Shown here piece by piece: positions 32,179 to 44,784 of a stretch of 64,000 bases of DNA. Source of the stretch: Pyxicephalus adspersus. Its lineage: Eukaryota > Chordata > Amphibia > Anura > Pyxicephalidae. A program made the position numbers and the translations under genes. Positions within the stretch are counted from its first letter, which is position 1. Each line of letters begins with the position of its first letter. The notes beneath the pieces are model-generated. The model worked only from the letters and a program-made list of their open reading frames with translations. It did no database searches and had not been told where the DNA came from. The DNA is taken from assembly GCF_032062135.1 (NCBI RefSeq), contig NC_092862.1, positions 69,942,089-70,006,088 on the forward strand, in the 5' to 3' direction.

Positions 32179-33165
32179 TTTCACAGGCTGGTTCAGTTAA
32201 TTTTCTAAAAAAAAAGTATTTCCTCTGACAGAAATGTCAAAATGCAAGATCAGAGAATGTATGTGAGTTTCCTACTTGTGTGGCAGGGTACTCTTTCTGT
32301 AACTGAGCTTCTCACCTATAATGAAACAAAGGCAATTTTCCTAAGTATTCTCTATTTACTGATAATGTATTTAATAGCTTTATTCACACTGTTATATTTG
32401 ATCACTGTATGCAAAAGAATAAAGAGAAGCTAGCACCAATGAATTGTTTCCCATTAACATGTTTCAAAGGCACTTACTAAAGAACAGTAATACAATACCT
32501 GTGTAATGCTACACTATTAAGTAGTTGAGCTTCATTTGGTCAGATTTGCTATTAAGTGTAGTGCTGTTTGTCATTTGATTGCTAAATGTCACAAAAAGGT
32601 GAAGCAAACATTCTGAACTGACAATGACCTTTTAATAGGTAGCATAAAAAGGCTAATTGAAAGACTAAGAAAAAAAGAAATGTTATTAATAAAGATGCTA
32701 ATGGACATATATGCATTTTAAAAGGGCTGAAATTACTTTTTAAAACCCATATCTTCATTCACCCCCACTCCAAATGTACCATACAATGTATGTTTGGCTT
32801 TTTTATATTTTCCTTTTACAGATGGCTTTAGATTGGTCAAGTGACACACTTCTTTCTCTTTGCATCTTCTACCTGCGGTCCTCACCTCTACATTTACATC
32901 TCTCCTCTACAATACATCTGATGTATTGAAGCATATTCTGTTGCACTATACTCTAAATAATGGGCACAATAATGATGTTCCCATTCATTCATAGTATGTA
33001 TGGATCTTCTGGAATTTATTAACGACTGACTATGTTAGGACTATTTAACGACTATGTCGCTGTTATGACATAGGATAAAGCTGCAAGCATCTTGCACCTT
33101 TTGGGAAGACAGTTTTGAATTATAGAGTAATAGCCACTACAGTAGATGTGTAGAAAAAAAGTTTT
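32177..33165. other. AT-rich stretch, nothing recognised
   Basis: No reading frame above 65 codons and no repeat end identified. Confidence 0.5.
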
Positions 33166-33780
33166 AGGTCCTGGTCCAGCAACAGTACTCACCAGACACC
33201 AGTCCCCCAATCTAATTCTGCACTTTTCACCTAGCCCCGGTTACATTTCTCAACACAGGGTTGCCCCCAGGACTTAGTGTACAAGGGATGATGTCTATGG
33301 AAAGCACTGGCAGAGGACCAGGAGCCCTCAGATTAAGCTGTACCAAAATTTCAACAGAGACAAGTCCAGAACACAAAGTAAGAAATCATACACAGATAAA
33401 TCGTTTAACTGATGAGGTACACAAGCCCAAGACACAAGCTGAGTAAGGGTCACAGGTAAAAAGGTCAGTCCAGGCAGCATAATACACTTGCAGGATCAGA
33501 AACAGTAAATTTAAAGGAATAACACACTAGTAGCAAGTTAGCCCAGTTTAGGGCTACAATTGGCACTGGTGTCTGGGAGCAGAGAGGCTATAAAGTCTCA
33601 GCAGCCAATGACAGTGTCTGATAAAGTCAGGAACTAATCTGCCTCTAAAATCCCCTTCAGCTGACAGTATGTGCTGGGGATGCCAATAAATGACACCAGG
33701 CTGCATGGCTAAAGGGAAGCAGGAGCTATTTCTTAGTTCTCCTTGATGCTGCAAATGACATTGCTGGACAGAATAAACAG
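33166..33780 (+). repeat. unclassified repeat sharing its start with the hAT at 5.97 kb
   Basis: The stretch AGTACTCACCAGACACCAG, CCCCCAATCTAATTC and GTTGCCCCCAGGACTT is clearly related to 5990-6122 (AGTGCTCACCAGATGCCAG, CCCCCAATCTAACTC, GTTGCCCCCAGGACTT). Beyond that the two diverge. No transposase text is seen here. It may be a nonautonomous relative of the hAT or a common target repeat. Confidence 0.55.
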
Positions 33781-33791
33781 TGTTTGATACT

Positions 33792-33794
<3 letters not shown>

Positions 33795-33832
<38 letters not shown>
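33795..33832. repeat. (AT)19 microsatellite
   Basis: Uninterrupted AT dinucleotides. Confidence 0.95.
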
Positions 33833-33834
<2 letters not shown>

Positions 33835-33867
33835 TTAAATGTTTAATTTAATGACTGATTACATTTT

Positions 33868-34255
33868 TTAAAGGTATACCCGTACCTTTCATCTTTATTA
33901 CTGTTAAAGACTGAAGGGGAAACCCACAATATCGTGGGATACTTACATGACAAATCCGGGGAGGCTGTGGGCCACTACTTCTATGCATGCCCAAGATCAT
34001 CAGGGGCATTTCACAAATGTAAATTAACCAGGGCACAATCTCATACCTGTAAAGATTGTGACTGGGAATCATAGCTAATGTCATTAGGAAACTGGAAAAA
34101 AAAGATGACAGTGTGGAACACAACAGGGAGCAACAAAATAAAAATTGAGATTAAGACAGCATGGGATTTGCTGGGTGCAGTTAGTATTGTCATTTAATGC
34201 TTTTCATCATGAAAAATTAGATAGCAAAACATTTAAATGCAAATGTCCGCTTTAA
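33868..34255. mobile_element. probable TTAA-flanked MITE
   Basis: TTAA lies at 33868-33871 and 34252-34255. The left end reads AGGTATACCCGTACC and the right end, in reverse complement, AAGCGGACATTTGC; the inverted repeat is weak. The internal TGCATGCCCAAGATCATC resembles the CATGCCCAAG core of the element at 34612. Boundaries are therefore tentative. Confidence 0.45.
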
Positions 34256-34611
34256 TATTGACAGTAAAGTGCATTTTTATTATAACAGGTTCCCGGTAAT
34301 ATTAGAGGAGAATTAAAGAACTTGTCTGGTCTTGCTCTGGTCTGGATTGTCTGGTCTTTTCTTTTTATACATAGTTACCAGCTGCATATATTGGGGGAAG
34401 AGGGTAAAAGAGGTAATACAGGTGCTGTTATACTCTTAAATTATAATTTGTAACATTATTTATTCAGATTTTAGAGGTATAACATCAAAAGCAAGGCAAC
34501 AAAAATATCAGAAAATGAATACTTCATGCCAGAAGCTTAAGGATCTACTAAAACTAAATACTCAACTGTGTATAACAGGTATCAGATCATTTAAGAAGTG
34601 CCCCTTACCTA
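34256..34611. other. AT-rich stretch, nothing recognised
   Basis: Contains a local repetition of GGTCTTG/TCTGGTCT near 34323-34352. No gene. Confidence 0.5.
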
Positions 34612-35134
34612 AAGCATACCTAAACTCAGAATGTTTACTTTACATAAAAGGGTAGACAATCCTTTTATTTTAAGTAAAAATTTTGTTAGTTTTGTTTAAA
34701 AAAAAAAAAAAAACGTGCAGCACTGCTCCCTTAATTCTTGATCGCCTAGGCGATCAAGAATGAATGGGAGTGCAGAGCATGGGATACCTATTTCAGGCAC
34801 GTAGGCTCTTGGCTGCACCTTCTGCGCATGCCCAAGTGTCTCAGGCATGCACAGACGGAGCCCTTTAATCAATAGAGAAAAAAATTGCCAATCTCATGCA
34901 TGCGCAGTGTTTTTTCCCCATGTACATCACCCAATGTCGCACATGCACAGTGCGAGGTTTGGTGATTTAGGAAGAAGAACATGGAAGAAGTGGGGAGAAG
35001 ATGCAGCTCCCTCTGCACCAGGTCAAAGACAGATACTGGGACGACCCCATGGAAGAAACCTCCCGACGTATAGACTGATCTGTGAGATTGAAGGTGTGTG
35101 ATTTTTTTGTTTTGGGTTAGTTTTGGGTTTACTT
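34612..35134 (+). mobile_element. TTAA-type MITE, AGCAGAACTAAACCC family, second copy
   Basis: The left end AGCATACCTAAACTCAGAAT and the right end TTTTGGGTTTACTT match the family ends of 1916-2412 and 44240-44780. The flanking TTAA has decayed. A perfect 28-bp palindrome centred on CGCCTAGGCG is at 34734-34761. The core holds GCGCATGCCCAAG and GGCATGCAC in inverted relation and a frame ending RLICEIEG that is shared with the third copy. Confidence 0.75.
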
Positions 35135-37636
35135 CCTTATTTATACTCAGGCTTTTCCCATGTGTGGCCCTCCATATTCTTGTCCAAAGGATCTACCATT
35201 TCTGACCATCGTGCATGAATTCTGAATATGAGATGAGATGAGGTAAAACAGGCAACATGGATGGGGGTGGGTTAGGGATGGCCAAGGCCAAGGTGGTGTT
35301 TTTATCCTACAGAATAGTGCAGTTGTTTCCAATAGGGCCAAGTATTGTGTCATTCAGCTTTTTTACCCCGAATACCTTTACTATATTTTTGTGTGTCCAT
35401 AGTAGAGGGTATTTGCTGGTTCAAAGCAAATAATTATGTTTCACCTTTTTTCAATATATGTCACATTTGAAAGAAAATAAATTTAATTCAGATTTTTTTT
35501 TCAGTGCTTTGAAATATAAACATCACAAAGGAAATAAAAAAGCATTTATTTTATAAAAGAAGAGGATTTGTCAAGGGTCTGAATAATTTTGCAAGATGTT
35601 AAAGATAAAAGCTTTTGCAGTGTTACAGATTATTTTCTATAGAAATGGAAAATTATTTACTTATGATCTGTAAGGCATATCTGTTCTTTAAAGAAGTAGA
35701 TGCTTATGACATTGCATAATGTGCTTAATGCCTGCATTGACCACATGGAGATACCCTGCTTGGAGCCATTGTTTTGTAGCTATGGATTAAATTACATCCT
35801 TTCTATTTCATATATTAGCAATCTGTATAATACTTTCTTCTAGTATTATTTTCATAATCATTTTTGTAAATATGCATTGTGCACTATATATAGATGTATG
35901 AAAGCTTTTTTAAATTTAACCCATACTAATTTATGTCATATGACAGTTTAAATTACAATTAACACAACACAAATAGTTTTAATAAATAAAGGTGAATGTT
36001 GTGGGGAAAAAGTTTATTTGTTTACTGTATATACATCAGGATAAACTTATAACCCAACCTTATAACCCAACCTTACCCTTACTTATAAAGCCTCAATATA
36101 AAACTGATGGAAAGTCTTAACAAAAAGCATATGTTATATTTTATGATCATTTATAAATTACAGCAGATTTTGGGATAAAATGTATATTGTGAGAAAGTAA
36201 AGACAGTTAATAAGGCAAAAAATTATTATGAGTTATTTGAAAATTTGTCACCATATGTTTGGTTCTGATATCAGTATGTCATACAGTGTCACTGTATAAA
36301 GTTATTAGAACATATTTTAATACTAAAGTCATAAATATTACAGGTAGTGTTCCTGTTAAAATTGGGCCACTATTTAAATTGGCCTGAACCTCTGATACTC
36401 AGTTTGGTACTATTGTTTGAGCTAACTTTCGTTGTGTGAATTAACTCACTGCCTAATGGCCACTGGTAAGGAGGGGTAATATTAGCAGTAAGCCTGTAGA
36501 TAGTATTGTGTCTTTTCCAACTTTGGCAGCTAAGCCCAAATAATTGTAAATGAGTAAATATTGGCCTTATTGGGTACTTGTAAAACTGAAATAAAATGTC
36601 TGATGTTTCATATGATTTTGTTACTGACCTAAATACAAATAACAATGTTATTACCCCATGCTGTTTTTTACCCTCTATATTGTGACTTGTGCCTGAATAC
36701 ACTTTTCCCAGCTGTTCTGAAAAGATTGTTTTTACAGAGCAAACAGATATCCAAATTCAGAAGTACTATTAGGGTGATAGAGATGATGAGGATAAAAATG
36801 TAATGCCCAAGTAAAGACTAGAAAAAAAGAACATAAGGTAGGTATGGCTGACCTACATGATTCCAATTTGGACCAATTGCTAAATAAGAAAAATAGTTTT
36901 TATAGTGGTCCAATCGTATGTTTGATGTAAGAGTTGCTGAAATTGCCTAATATGGTGGCAAAATGAACCACAAATTCAAGATGTGCTGGTCCATAGTATG
37001 TCCTCAAATAGCCTCTGACAATTGCTGTGTTTATCTAAAAAATATGGTGCCACCAGTATGAGAGGATGGAAATATCTGAATACACAGGGAAATTTTATTT
37101 GCATCAAATTACGGTGATTATGCCCTCCTGTTTGCAAGCATTTTTGCATTTAATACTTGTTATAGGTATGTCTGGAGGAGCTTTTTAAGGTAAAAAGTGA
37201 GTGGTTCTCACAAATTAAATGTATGGGATAAATGCCTTGTCCTGTATATTTACCTAAGCCCTGTAATGAGATAAGCATGTCACTGTCATCAGACATATTC
37301 AGCCCCTCCCCACCTTGTTACCCATGTGCAGATGAATCCATAGTCTAGGGACCTGGCATGGGATTTCTCTCTTTAGGAGATATGTGCAGGTGAAGCCTTG
37401 GGCATCTGTATCCACTGTTGGCTGTTTGATTTAACTTGTAAAGCACTAAGGACTGTGCAGATATTTAATTGCAAGCCACTTTTGAATGGAATTAGATGGT
37501 GTGATCTAGTTTTGCAATCTAAGATATATTTGCTCTTTCCTTTCAAGTTTAAAAACCTGTTCCAAATAGATATTTGCACTGCTTTGCCAAGAAGTGTAGA
37601 TTATTATATTAATCATTAACTAGTATTTATCATAGT
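35135..37636. other. AT-rich stretch, nothing recognised
   Basis: A direct duplication of TATAACCCAACCTTA lies near 36048-36076. No transposon or gene is identified; a 110-codon minus frame (36370-36702) has no recognisable feature. Confidence 0.5.
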
Positions 37637-37894
37637 CTAATTGTCCCTCAAAGGGGCTCACAATATGATGTCCCTACCATAGTCATATGTCATTGCCACA
37701 GTCTAAGGTTAATTTTGGGAGAAGCCAATTAACTCTCACTGCATGTTTTATTATGGACTCTAGGAGGAAACAACACAAGCACAGGGATAACATGCAAACT
37801 CCATGCAGACAGTGTCCAGGCTGAGATTTGAACCTGGCCCCCAGTGTTGAAAAGGCCAGAATGCTAACATCTAAGCCACTGTGCTACCCCAGAC
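37637..37894 (-). mobile_element. tRNA-derived SINE
   Basis: Reading the minus strand from 37894, GGTAGCACAGTGGCTTAG resembles an internal A box and GGTTCAAATCT (near 37825-37836) a B box of the RNA polymerase III promoter in tRNA-derived SINEs. The following body (GCATGGAGTTTGCATGTT, TTTCCTCCTAGAG, TTAATTGGCTTC) and the tail region GTGAGCCCCTTTGAGGGACA are typical of an abundant vertebrate SINE layout. No flanking duplication is evident. The B box differs at two positions from the tRNA consensus, so it is probably inactive. Confidence 0.8.
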
Positions 37895-38737
37895 TGTGTA
37901 GATCGAGGTGAACAACTTTAATAGGGGTATGGGTAGTTTCCTTTGAAAGTTCCATATATATCCTCAAATGACATAATTTGTGATTTTCAAATTTAATAAA
38001 GAAGAAATATTTACAAAATTGTTTTAGGTGCATTTTCCCCACAAGTTGTGTCACTTTTCAGCAAAACTGGGCAAATTTAGACATTTTGAAAAATGTTATA
38101 GGAAACTTTTTAAGACAATTGCAAAGTGGTAAATATGATTTTGTCCCTAAAAATGCTGAGGAAGATAGGAGACAAATAAAAGTATGTCCTAAATGGAAAA
38201 AAAGGAACCCTTAATTGCTTTAAAAACTTCTTGACTGTATTTTAAAGAAGGGAAAAAAAACTTTCTATGTTGACACTGACTGGACTGGAAAAAGTTTTAC
38301 TCACTAGATATGCACTGGTAAGTTCCTTATAATAAGAACACATCATGCTGGCAGCAGTTTCTGTAAGCAGATTAAGTTAACTTTACAATTTTTTAACTTT
38401 TCTGAGTTTATGATCTGACAATTGCCATACATAATTACACACAGTTGTTGGGTTAGGCAGAGCGATTTTATGGTGTAATAATTACTGTAGATCTTTGGAG
38501 AGAGTATTATTGTTATTCACAAAGCAACCCATTTGGTTCAGGGATTGCTATCAGATTGACTTCTGTGTAAGCTAAGAATTCTGAGGTTTTTTTCTCTGCC
38601 AAAAATATATTGGTATGCAAAACTGCCAGAGAGGTGAACATACGCTGTTACTATGCTTTATACTATTTTTCCAAAATACTTAATTATTTAAAATGTTTTC
38701 TCCCACACCGGTCAGGCTACAGTGACAAAAATCATTG
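37895..38737. other. AT-rich stretch, nothing recognised
   Basis: No gene or repeat boundary seen. Confidence 0.5.
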
Positions 38738-39487
38738 GAAATTTTTGATTTTGGGACTTTAAAGGTATTCAGTCCAACTCAGTGTGCACAGTATATAAAC
38801 AAAATATAAAACATCAATTTATTTAAAATTCAATTCAAGTTACATAAAATAATCAGGTTAATGGTTACATTTACATAGTTGGTCTGTTTTGTGTCGATGG
38901 ACCTTGAACGTTCAAAATGTTTTGCGGAGTCTGCTTCTTCAGGAACAAAAACAGTCGATATGCACAGAGTTTATTTATTTATTTAAGATAAAAAGCCACC
39001 GTTTAAAGAAATTCTTTGGAGGGAAATAATATTTAAATTCAAATAATTTATTTGTTGATAATATTATTTTCCTATGTGTATAGCATCCACTCCACCAAAT
39101 CTTACTTGACTAAATACAACCTATGAAAAGATCTCTTAGCTGGTGTGGGTTTCTGAATCAGGGAGCCATTAAAGAGAAACACTGTATTAAATTACAAACA
39201 CATGTGTATGTGTACATATAAAGGTTTGTGAATTGTAAACAAATTAATTAGGAATAACTCTGTGAGTAAAGGCCGTTTTTGTTCCTGAAGAAGCAGATCT
39301 AGCTCCATAAAACACATTTGAAGCCTATCAGCACAAAACAGACCAACTATGTAAATGTAACAACTAATCTGATGATTTTATGTAATTTTAATTGAATTTT
39401 GAATAAATTGAAGTTTTATAATTAGTTTATATACTGTGCACACTGAGTTTGACTGAATGCCTTTAAAAACCCAAAATCAAATATTTC
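38738..39487. mobile_element. foldback element with about 213-bp inverted arms
   Basis: The left arm (38738-38953) and right arm (39275-39487) are diverged reverse complements: TTTGATTTTGGG, TTTAAAGG, ATTCAGTCCAACTCAGTGTG, CACAGTATATAAAC, TACATAGTTGGTCTGTTTTG, CTGCTTCTTCAGGAACAAAA. The spacer of about 320 bp has no reading frame. No target duplication can be shown. The long arms and the GCTTCTTCAGGAAC core suggest a nonautonomous DNA element. Confidence 0.85.
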
Positions 39488-41221
39488 TACATGTATATGC
39501 GGCATTCTTTATGAATGGGGATGTGGCATACAATAATATTTGGTAAATTAAGAGGAATAGTCCTTGATTAATTGACAAAAATCACTATACATAAGCTGCA
39601 ACGTCCAGTGAGCTTTGTAAACAACACAAAATGTACAAATACTTTAGTGCAATTTTTTGACTACAGTATGACCAGAGTCAGGTCCTATTTATTTATTTTA
39701 CAAGGGTCTTTTTACTTGTTGCATTTTATCCATTAGGCATGCAATCTGCAATACAAACTTTGTCAAGCAATATTCATTTTACAAACAATTTATTGTTCAT
39801 TCTGGGCAATAAAAACCATCTGTATTTTTGCTTTCTTTCTGAGGTGCTTTCAACATGATCTAAAACATAATATACCTTTTAAACTTTACATTTTAAACAC
39901 ATCTTTATGTATTTATATGTGTATATTTATATTGGTTTAAATTCATTTAGAATTTGTCTAAAACTCATTGAGAAGCATTTACCTTATTTATAAAGCCTAC
40001 TCCGAATACAGTCACATGGTGACATGATGTGTAATTTTAAAAGCATTATTGGAAATATCTTTACTTTAGTCAACTCAATTTTTATTTTTATATTTCATTG
40101 GATTGAAAATTACAAAACCATTTTACTGTTTTTTTTCATTGTGTCAAGTTTCTGGAAGCTATAGTTGTAAGTTACAAATAAACCCAAACAACAGAACAAA
40201 GTGTAAAGTAAACATGCATATACAATGTACAAATCCAAGGCTGACTGAAATAGCCTAAAATAGTAAAAACCTCTAGTAAACAATATTGTTTTTAAAGGTA
40301 TATATTTCTAACTGTGCCACAAAAGCCCAAGTAGAAAAAAGCATCACAGGGTGAAATTAGGGCAGACTTGACTTGTTTTGAACTAAATCAAAAAAGAAAG
40401 TATGCAATACAAACAAAAAAAACAGCCATAGTTATTGTAAATATTTATTTCATAACTCTGGGAAGATTGAATTGAAATATGAATGAAAAAAGGGTGTATG
40501 GTTTCCTTCATGGATCACAAATGGTAAAATCTTCAGTGCCAACCACAATTAAATAAAGAAAATGCTGATGTGCTAAAAAAAGTGATGAAGTGTTTAAAAA
40601 AACAATGAAGAAATGTTGGAGCAATGATGCTTAATGAGTTGTCACATAATTAGTAATATATCACAATGATAGAAGATTAATTTACTTCATTTTACATTAA
40701 AAGGATAAAAATATACATATTGCACAGAATGTCTGTAATTTTTCATCTTTAGCACGGTATACTTTTTTTTATATAATTGTGAAAAGATAAACTTGATGTT
40801 TGTTGACTCAAACTGTAACTGTTTCAGGTTCAAATTGATATCTAACAAAATAGGGTCCCTTTTTTATTTATATTAAAGTACACTCAAAATTTATATACTG
40901 ATTGTGGCACTTATATTTTAAAAAGGACACACCCAAAACATGAGCAAAATGTTTCAATAGGATGTTTTAAATGGGGTTTGGTATTTATTATTGCTGGAAG
41001 TAATATTGTTTTTTTATTGTGTATATTTGTATGTACCTATGTATGTTTTGAATACTGGCTTGTGTGCTACAATCAATAATTGACTTCTGGAGAATCCTTT
41101 GAAGCCATAATTAGCCTTTTAATTTCTAGGAAGGCTTTGCTAGCCATTCTTACAAAGCAATCTGCAATATCATCCTTTGCTGGTCAATGACAGTTGCATT
41201 AGTAAATAATTACTATTTACA
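39488..41221. other. AT-rich stretch, nothing recognised
   Basis: No repeat family or gene identified. Confidence 0.5.
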
Positions 41222-41470
41222 AGTTATGTAATTCGGGTTCCTTGGTCTTGGAACCAAAGGGTGTGCTACCAAATATTAGGTTGAGGGTGCAAATAATTTT
41301 GTCCAGGCCGTCTTTGATGTTTTGTGTGGAATGTCTCAGATTTTTTTTCTCTGCTTTTTTGTGTTCTTCCAGTGCCAACAGAAGAAATATATACCTGTAA
41401 CAATTTTCTGGGAGAAGTGGTGCATTTTCTGACATAAATACAAGGGTGCCAATATTTTTGTCCATGACTG
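41222..41470 (+). mobile_element. 3' end of a Tc1/mariner-type element
   Basis: The segment ends GGGTGCCAATATTTTTGTCC followed by ATGACTG and TA at 41471-41472; in reverse complement this is a CAGTCATGGACAAAAATATT terminus of the kind found on Tc1/mariner elements. The internal AGGGTGCAAATAATTTTGTCC is an inner copy of the same motif. The 82-codon minus-strand frame starting in the terminus is a by-product. No transposase is left; the element is truncated on its left. Confidence 0.75.
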
Positions 41471-41472
41471 TA

Positions 41473-42310
41473 TCTCTTCTACACCACCAGGACAGTAGAC
41501 TGATCTATAGCTGACATAACCTGAACTTGAATTTCCTAAGTATAAAGGACTATATAAACTCTTCTTGGTACTTCATGGTAAGTTACAGATACCATCTCTT
41601 TTGACAAGCAGGCCATGATCACTTCATCTTTTTCAAGTCTGCAATTTTAGGCACTGCCATTGGAAATGTGCATAATTCTTACATTTGAAAAAAATGTTTA
41701 CACGAGCTGCAAAGGCTCCTGTCTGATTGATGAAAGTGATGTGTTTCTTTGTTCAGTATCATAGGCACAACAGAGGTAGAAGTTGTGGTGTTCCCACTAA
41801 AACAACAACACTTACTGGGCATTCTTATCCTCGCCATGTCCCCAGTGGGTAAACAAGTTTTGAATCAGATGTCAGAATTGGAATAACGTTGATTTTAAAT
41901 TCTCTGGACAAACCAAAACTTTTACATTGAGGTGGCCTTTATACACTGGGATGTTTATGTTCACAATGAAGTTGTTCACAGGTATTTACAGTAGATTGAT
42001 CTCTCATTTAGACAAATATGCGGACTGGTCGGGGTCCCGTGGGCTGGCTTGCTTTTTCATAAGCTTTGGCAATTTTGGGAACTTCACCTGAGCAGTTTTT
42101 ATCTGTATCCATGGTCTAGAAAGTGTCTGCTTTCTCCTTATATTTTCCTCTAGTATTTTAGACATTGTACTAATATGTTAAAGGGCTTGCCTGGGTTTCT
42201 TTTCCTTGTTGTTACCTGTGAGGTTTACATGGTTTTCGGGGAAGTGGCATGTCTCCTTGGCTGACACTGTGGCCAGTCCACCCTTCAAAGTAGTCTTTCA
42301 GTGGTGCCTG
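41473..42310 (-). other. unrecognised segment with coding-like minus-strand text
   Basis: GC content is higher than in the neighbouring DNA. On the minus strand one frame is open from about 42290 to 42004 except for a single TAA near 42190, and a second frame is also largely open. It may be a degraded gene copy; no introns or poly(A) tail are visible. Confidence 0.35.
42004..42165 (-). pseudogene. 53-codon frame of unknown origin, possible gene remnant
   Basis: Starts MSKILEENIRRKQTL, continues WIQIKTAQVKFPKLPKLMKK and ends SAYLSK at TGA. The composition is basic (about a quarter Lys/Arg). The text upstream of the ATG continues in frame (GGLATVSAKETCHFPENH, then NNKEKKPRQAL and a stop), which suggests that the ATG is not a true start and that one stop interrupts a longer protein-like stretch. 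I cannot match it to a family. Confidence 0.3.
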
Positions 42311-44235
42311 TTCCTAATACAAAGGATATTTTTGCTGAATTATTTTTAAATTGTTTTTTTTCCCCTCTTTAATTACATTAAGGTTTGATGAAAGGGTAAT
42401 ATGTTGTTCTTTGTGAGCCCACAAATTTATGTAAGACTGCCAGAGTTCTATACCAACATGCCAGAAAGGGAAAATATGGCACATATGGGCAGTTGAGCAT
42501 GGTGTATATTACCCCTGATGCATAGAAAATCTTTTAAAGTTAATTTACAAATTTTTATTCAACACAAAAGAAGCTTTATGCAATGATTTATAACGTTTAT
42601 ATTAAAAAGAGGTGTGAAAAAGTGCAAAAATGTATTTTTAAACATGCAATATACACTATTAAACATTTTAGGCTGGGTTAGGCAGCTGCTTCATCATGTC
42701 AGCGATAAAATGAAATCACATTTTTATGCCTGTTTCGTATTATAGGGACATCACAATTTTAAATCTTCATAAATCTGTCACTTACTTTAAAACTTAAATT
42801 TTTTTGACCTTTTAAATATTCTGCTGCATTATATGTTCTTTTCTTCTTTCTTACCAGAGAAACCTGTAGGGAAAAGAACTGAATGACCATCTGATCAAAT
42901 GTGGAATACTGAAAAGGTTAAGTGTGCCACAAAAATTTACAGAATATAATAAACATTGAAATGTAAGTATCTATTTTTAAAAGTATATTTTGCTGAAAAG
43001 ACCTGTATGTAAATTGAATAATTATGTGAAAAATAATCGTTATAATTTAAATGTTAATCTTTAGAACAAATATTCAGTTTTAACATATCAATAACAATAT
43101 AAATAAATAAATATGTGATATTATGAAACATTATGTTGTATATGTCATGTTCTATAAAAAATAATTATGTTTTGAACCTAATCTGGCCAAAATAAAAATG
43201 TATTTTGAAAATAGATTATTTTTTATTTAAAGGACAACATAATCAGTATCATTGGAAACTGAAGATAATGTTAGAGTGTTCTAAACTGCAAGTTTTTGGT
43301 ATAAAATGCCTACAAGTTTAGGTCCACGGTTATCAATTTTATTTTGCAGTTTTTTTCTTCTCTTCTCTTTCTTTTCTAAAAATCCTTTAATGATGAAACT
43401 ATATATAGGTAATCAAATTAGGTTTGGAAATGTGATGGTATCTTTGGTGGTGGAAAATTGTATTCAGTACTATAGTTGCGATCCTAATAAAAAAAAATGT
43501 AAAAATGAACAATTATGCAAATATATTCCATTTTTTGGTTTGTACAAAATGTTTTAAAGGTAGCAACACAATTAGAATTTAGAAATCCTAGGGTTCCTGC
43601 TAGTACATACAACTCTACACAGACCTCTTTGCTTATGATTTAAAATAACAAAAAAAAAAGGCTTTACTCATTTTAGAGAACTTCACATAGGTAGCACTAA
43701 CACATTCACTGATATTCCCTACTAGTGATAATATATAATACATATATTGCATATTAAACCATCAAAAGCTCTTTTTTCATTGCAATGCTTTAGGAAAACT
43801 GTTTGTCCTAATTATTACAAGAGGCATAAGATAAAAATAGTTTGTATGCTACATACATATACAACAAGGTACTGATGGTGCTGGTCCACAATATCTTTAG
43901 CAAACAGAACTCAGGGTATTAAAGGAAAACTCCACCTACTCTAGAAAGATAATATAGCATAAAAATTTGCTACTCAAGCCATTGAGTAATCTTCTTTTAT
44001 TTAACATGTAATACAATTACAATAACTAACATAACAGAATGCTTCCAGAAATGCAACTGTCTGTGTGATTAGCTGACAAATTAAGTTATTTTAATACAAT
44101 TTTAAAGTACATAAAGATATGTTGCTCAGGCATCTCTTGTAAAAGGAATATCTTTTTGGGTGCAGGGTTACCATTTTTAAGGTGATGCAGGCAACTTTCA
44201 CTATAAAAAAATGTAATGTTATCCAGGTGATTGAC
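42311..44235. other. AT-rich stretch, nothing recognised
   Basis: The best reading frame (83 codons, 43306-43557) has no domain or signal feature I would trust. No repeat identified. Confidence 0.5.
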
Positions 44236-44239
44236 TTAA

Positions 44240-44780
44240 ATCATACATAAACTCAGAATTTTCATTTTACATAAAGGATAGACAACCCTTTTATATTAAG
44301 TAAAAATTGTGTTTTTTTTCAATGCAACACTCTTTTTTTTTTTAAAAAAAATGGTGCAGCACCGCTGTCTAATTCCTGATCGCCTAGGCGATCGAGTATG
44401 AATGGGAGCGCAGAGCCTCCAGGGATACCTACGTCACGCATCCCAGGAGGCTCTTGGGTGCTCCTTCTACACATGCCTGAGCATCTCAGGCATGCGCAGA
44501 AGGAGCGCTTTCATCAAAAGGGGAAAAAATGCTGATCTCACACATGCACAGTTTTTTATCCCATCTAGGTCACCCAATCTCGCACCTGGATCAGGTGGCG
44601 TAGGAAGAAGAACCTGGAAAAAGAGGAGAAGATGGCGGCGCCTGGAGCACCGGCCCGAAGACAGATGTCGGAACCATGCGGGACGCGATGGAAGTGACCT
44701 CCGGATCAATCGATTGCTCTGCGAGATTGAAGGTAGGTGTACTTTTTTGTTTTGGGGGACTTTTGAGTTTAGTTCCTCTT
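44240..44780 (+). mobile_element. TTAA-type MITE, AGCAGAACTAAACCC family, third copy
   Basis: Left TTAA at 44236-44239 and a decayed TTAG at 44781-44784. The ends ATCATACATAAACTCAGAAT and TTTTGAGTTTAGTTCCTCTT match the other copies. The core has CGCCTAGGCGATCG and a CTCAGGCATGCGCAGAAGG segment. It also contains AAGATGGCGGCGCC at about 44630, a perfect core of a YY1-type site. A 131-codon plus-strand frame starts MGAQSL, as does the frame of the first copy; this is shared ancestry of the DNA, not evidence of a protein. Confidence 0.8.
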
Positions 44781-44784
44781 TTAG

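Noticed and set aside
37821..37890. functional tRNA gene
   Set aside because: A- and B-box-like motifs are present but no cloverleaf can be formed; the sequence continues as a SINE body.
41217..41465. 82-codon minus-strand frame as a small gene
   Set aside because: It starts in the Tc1/mariner terminal repeat and covers only the non-coding 3' end of that element.
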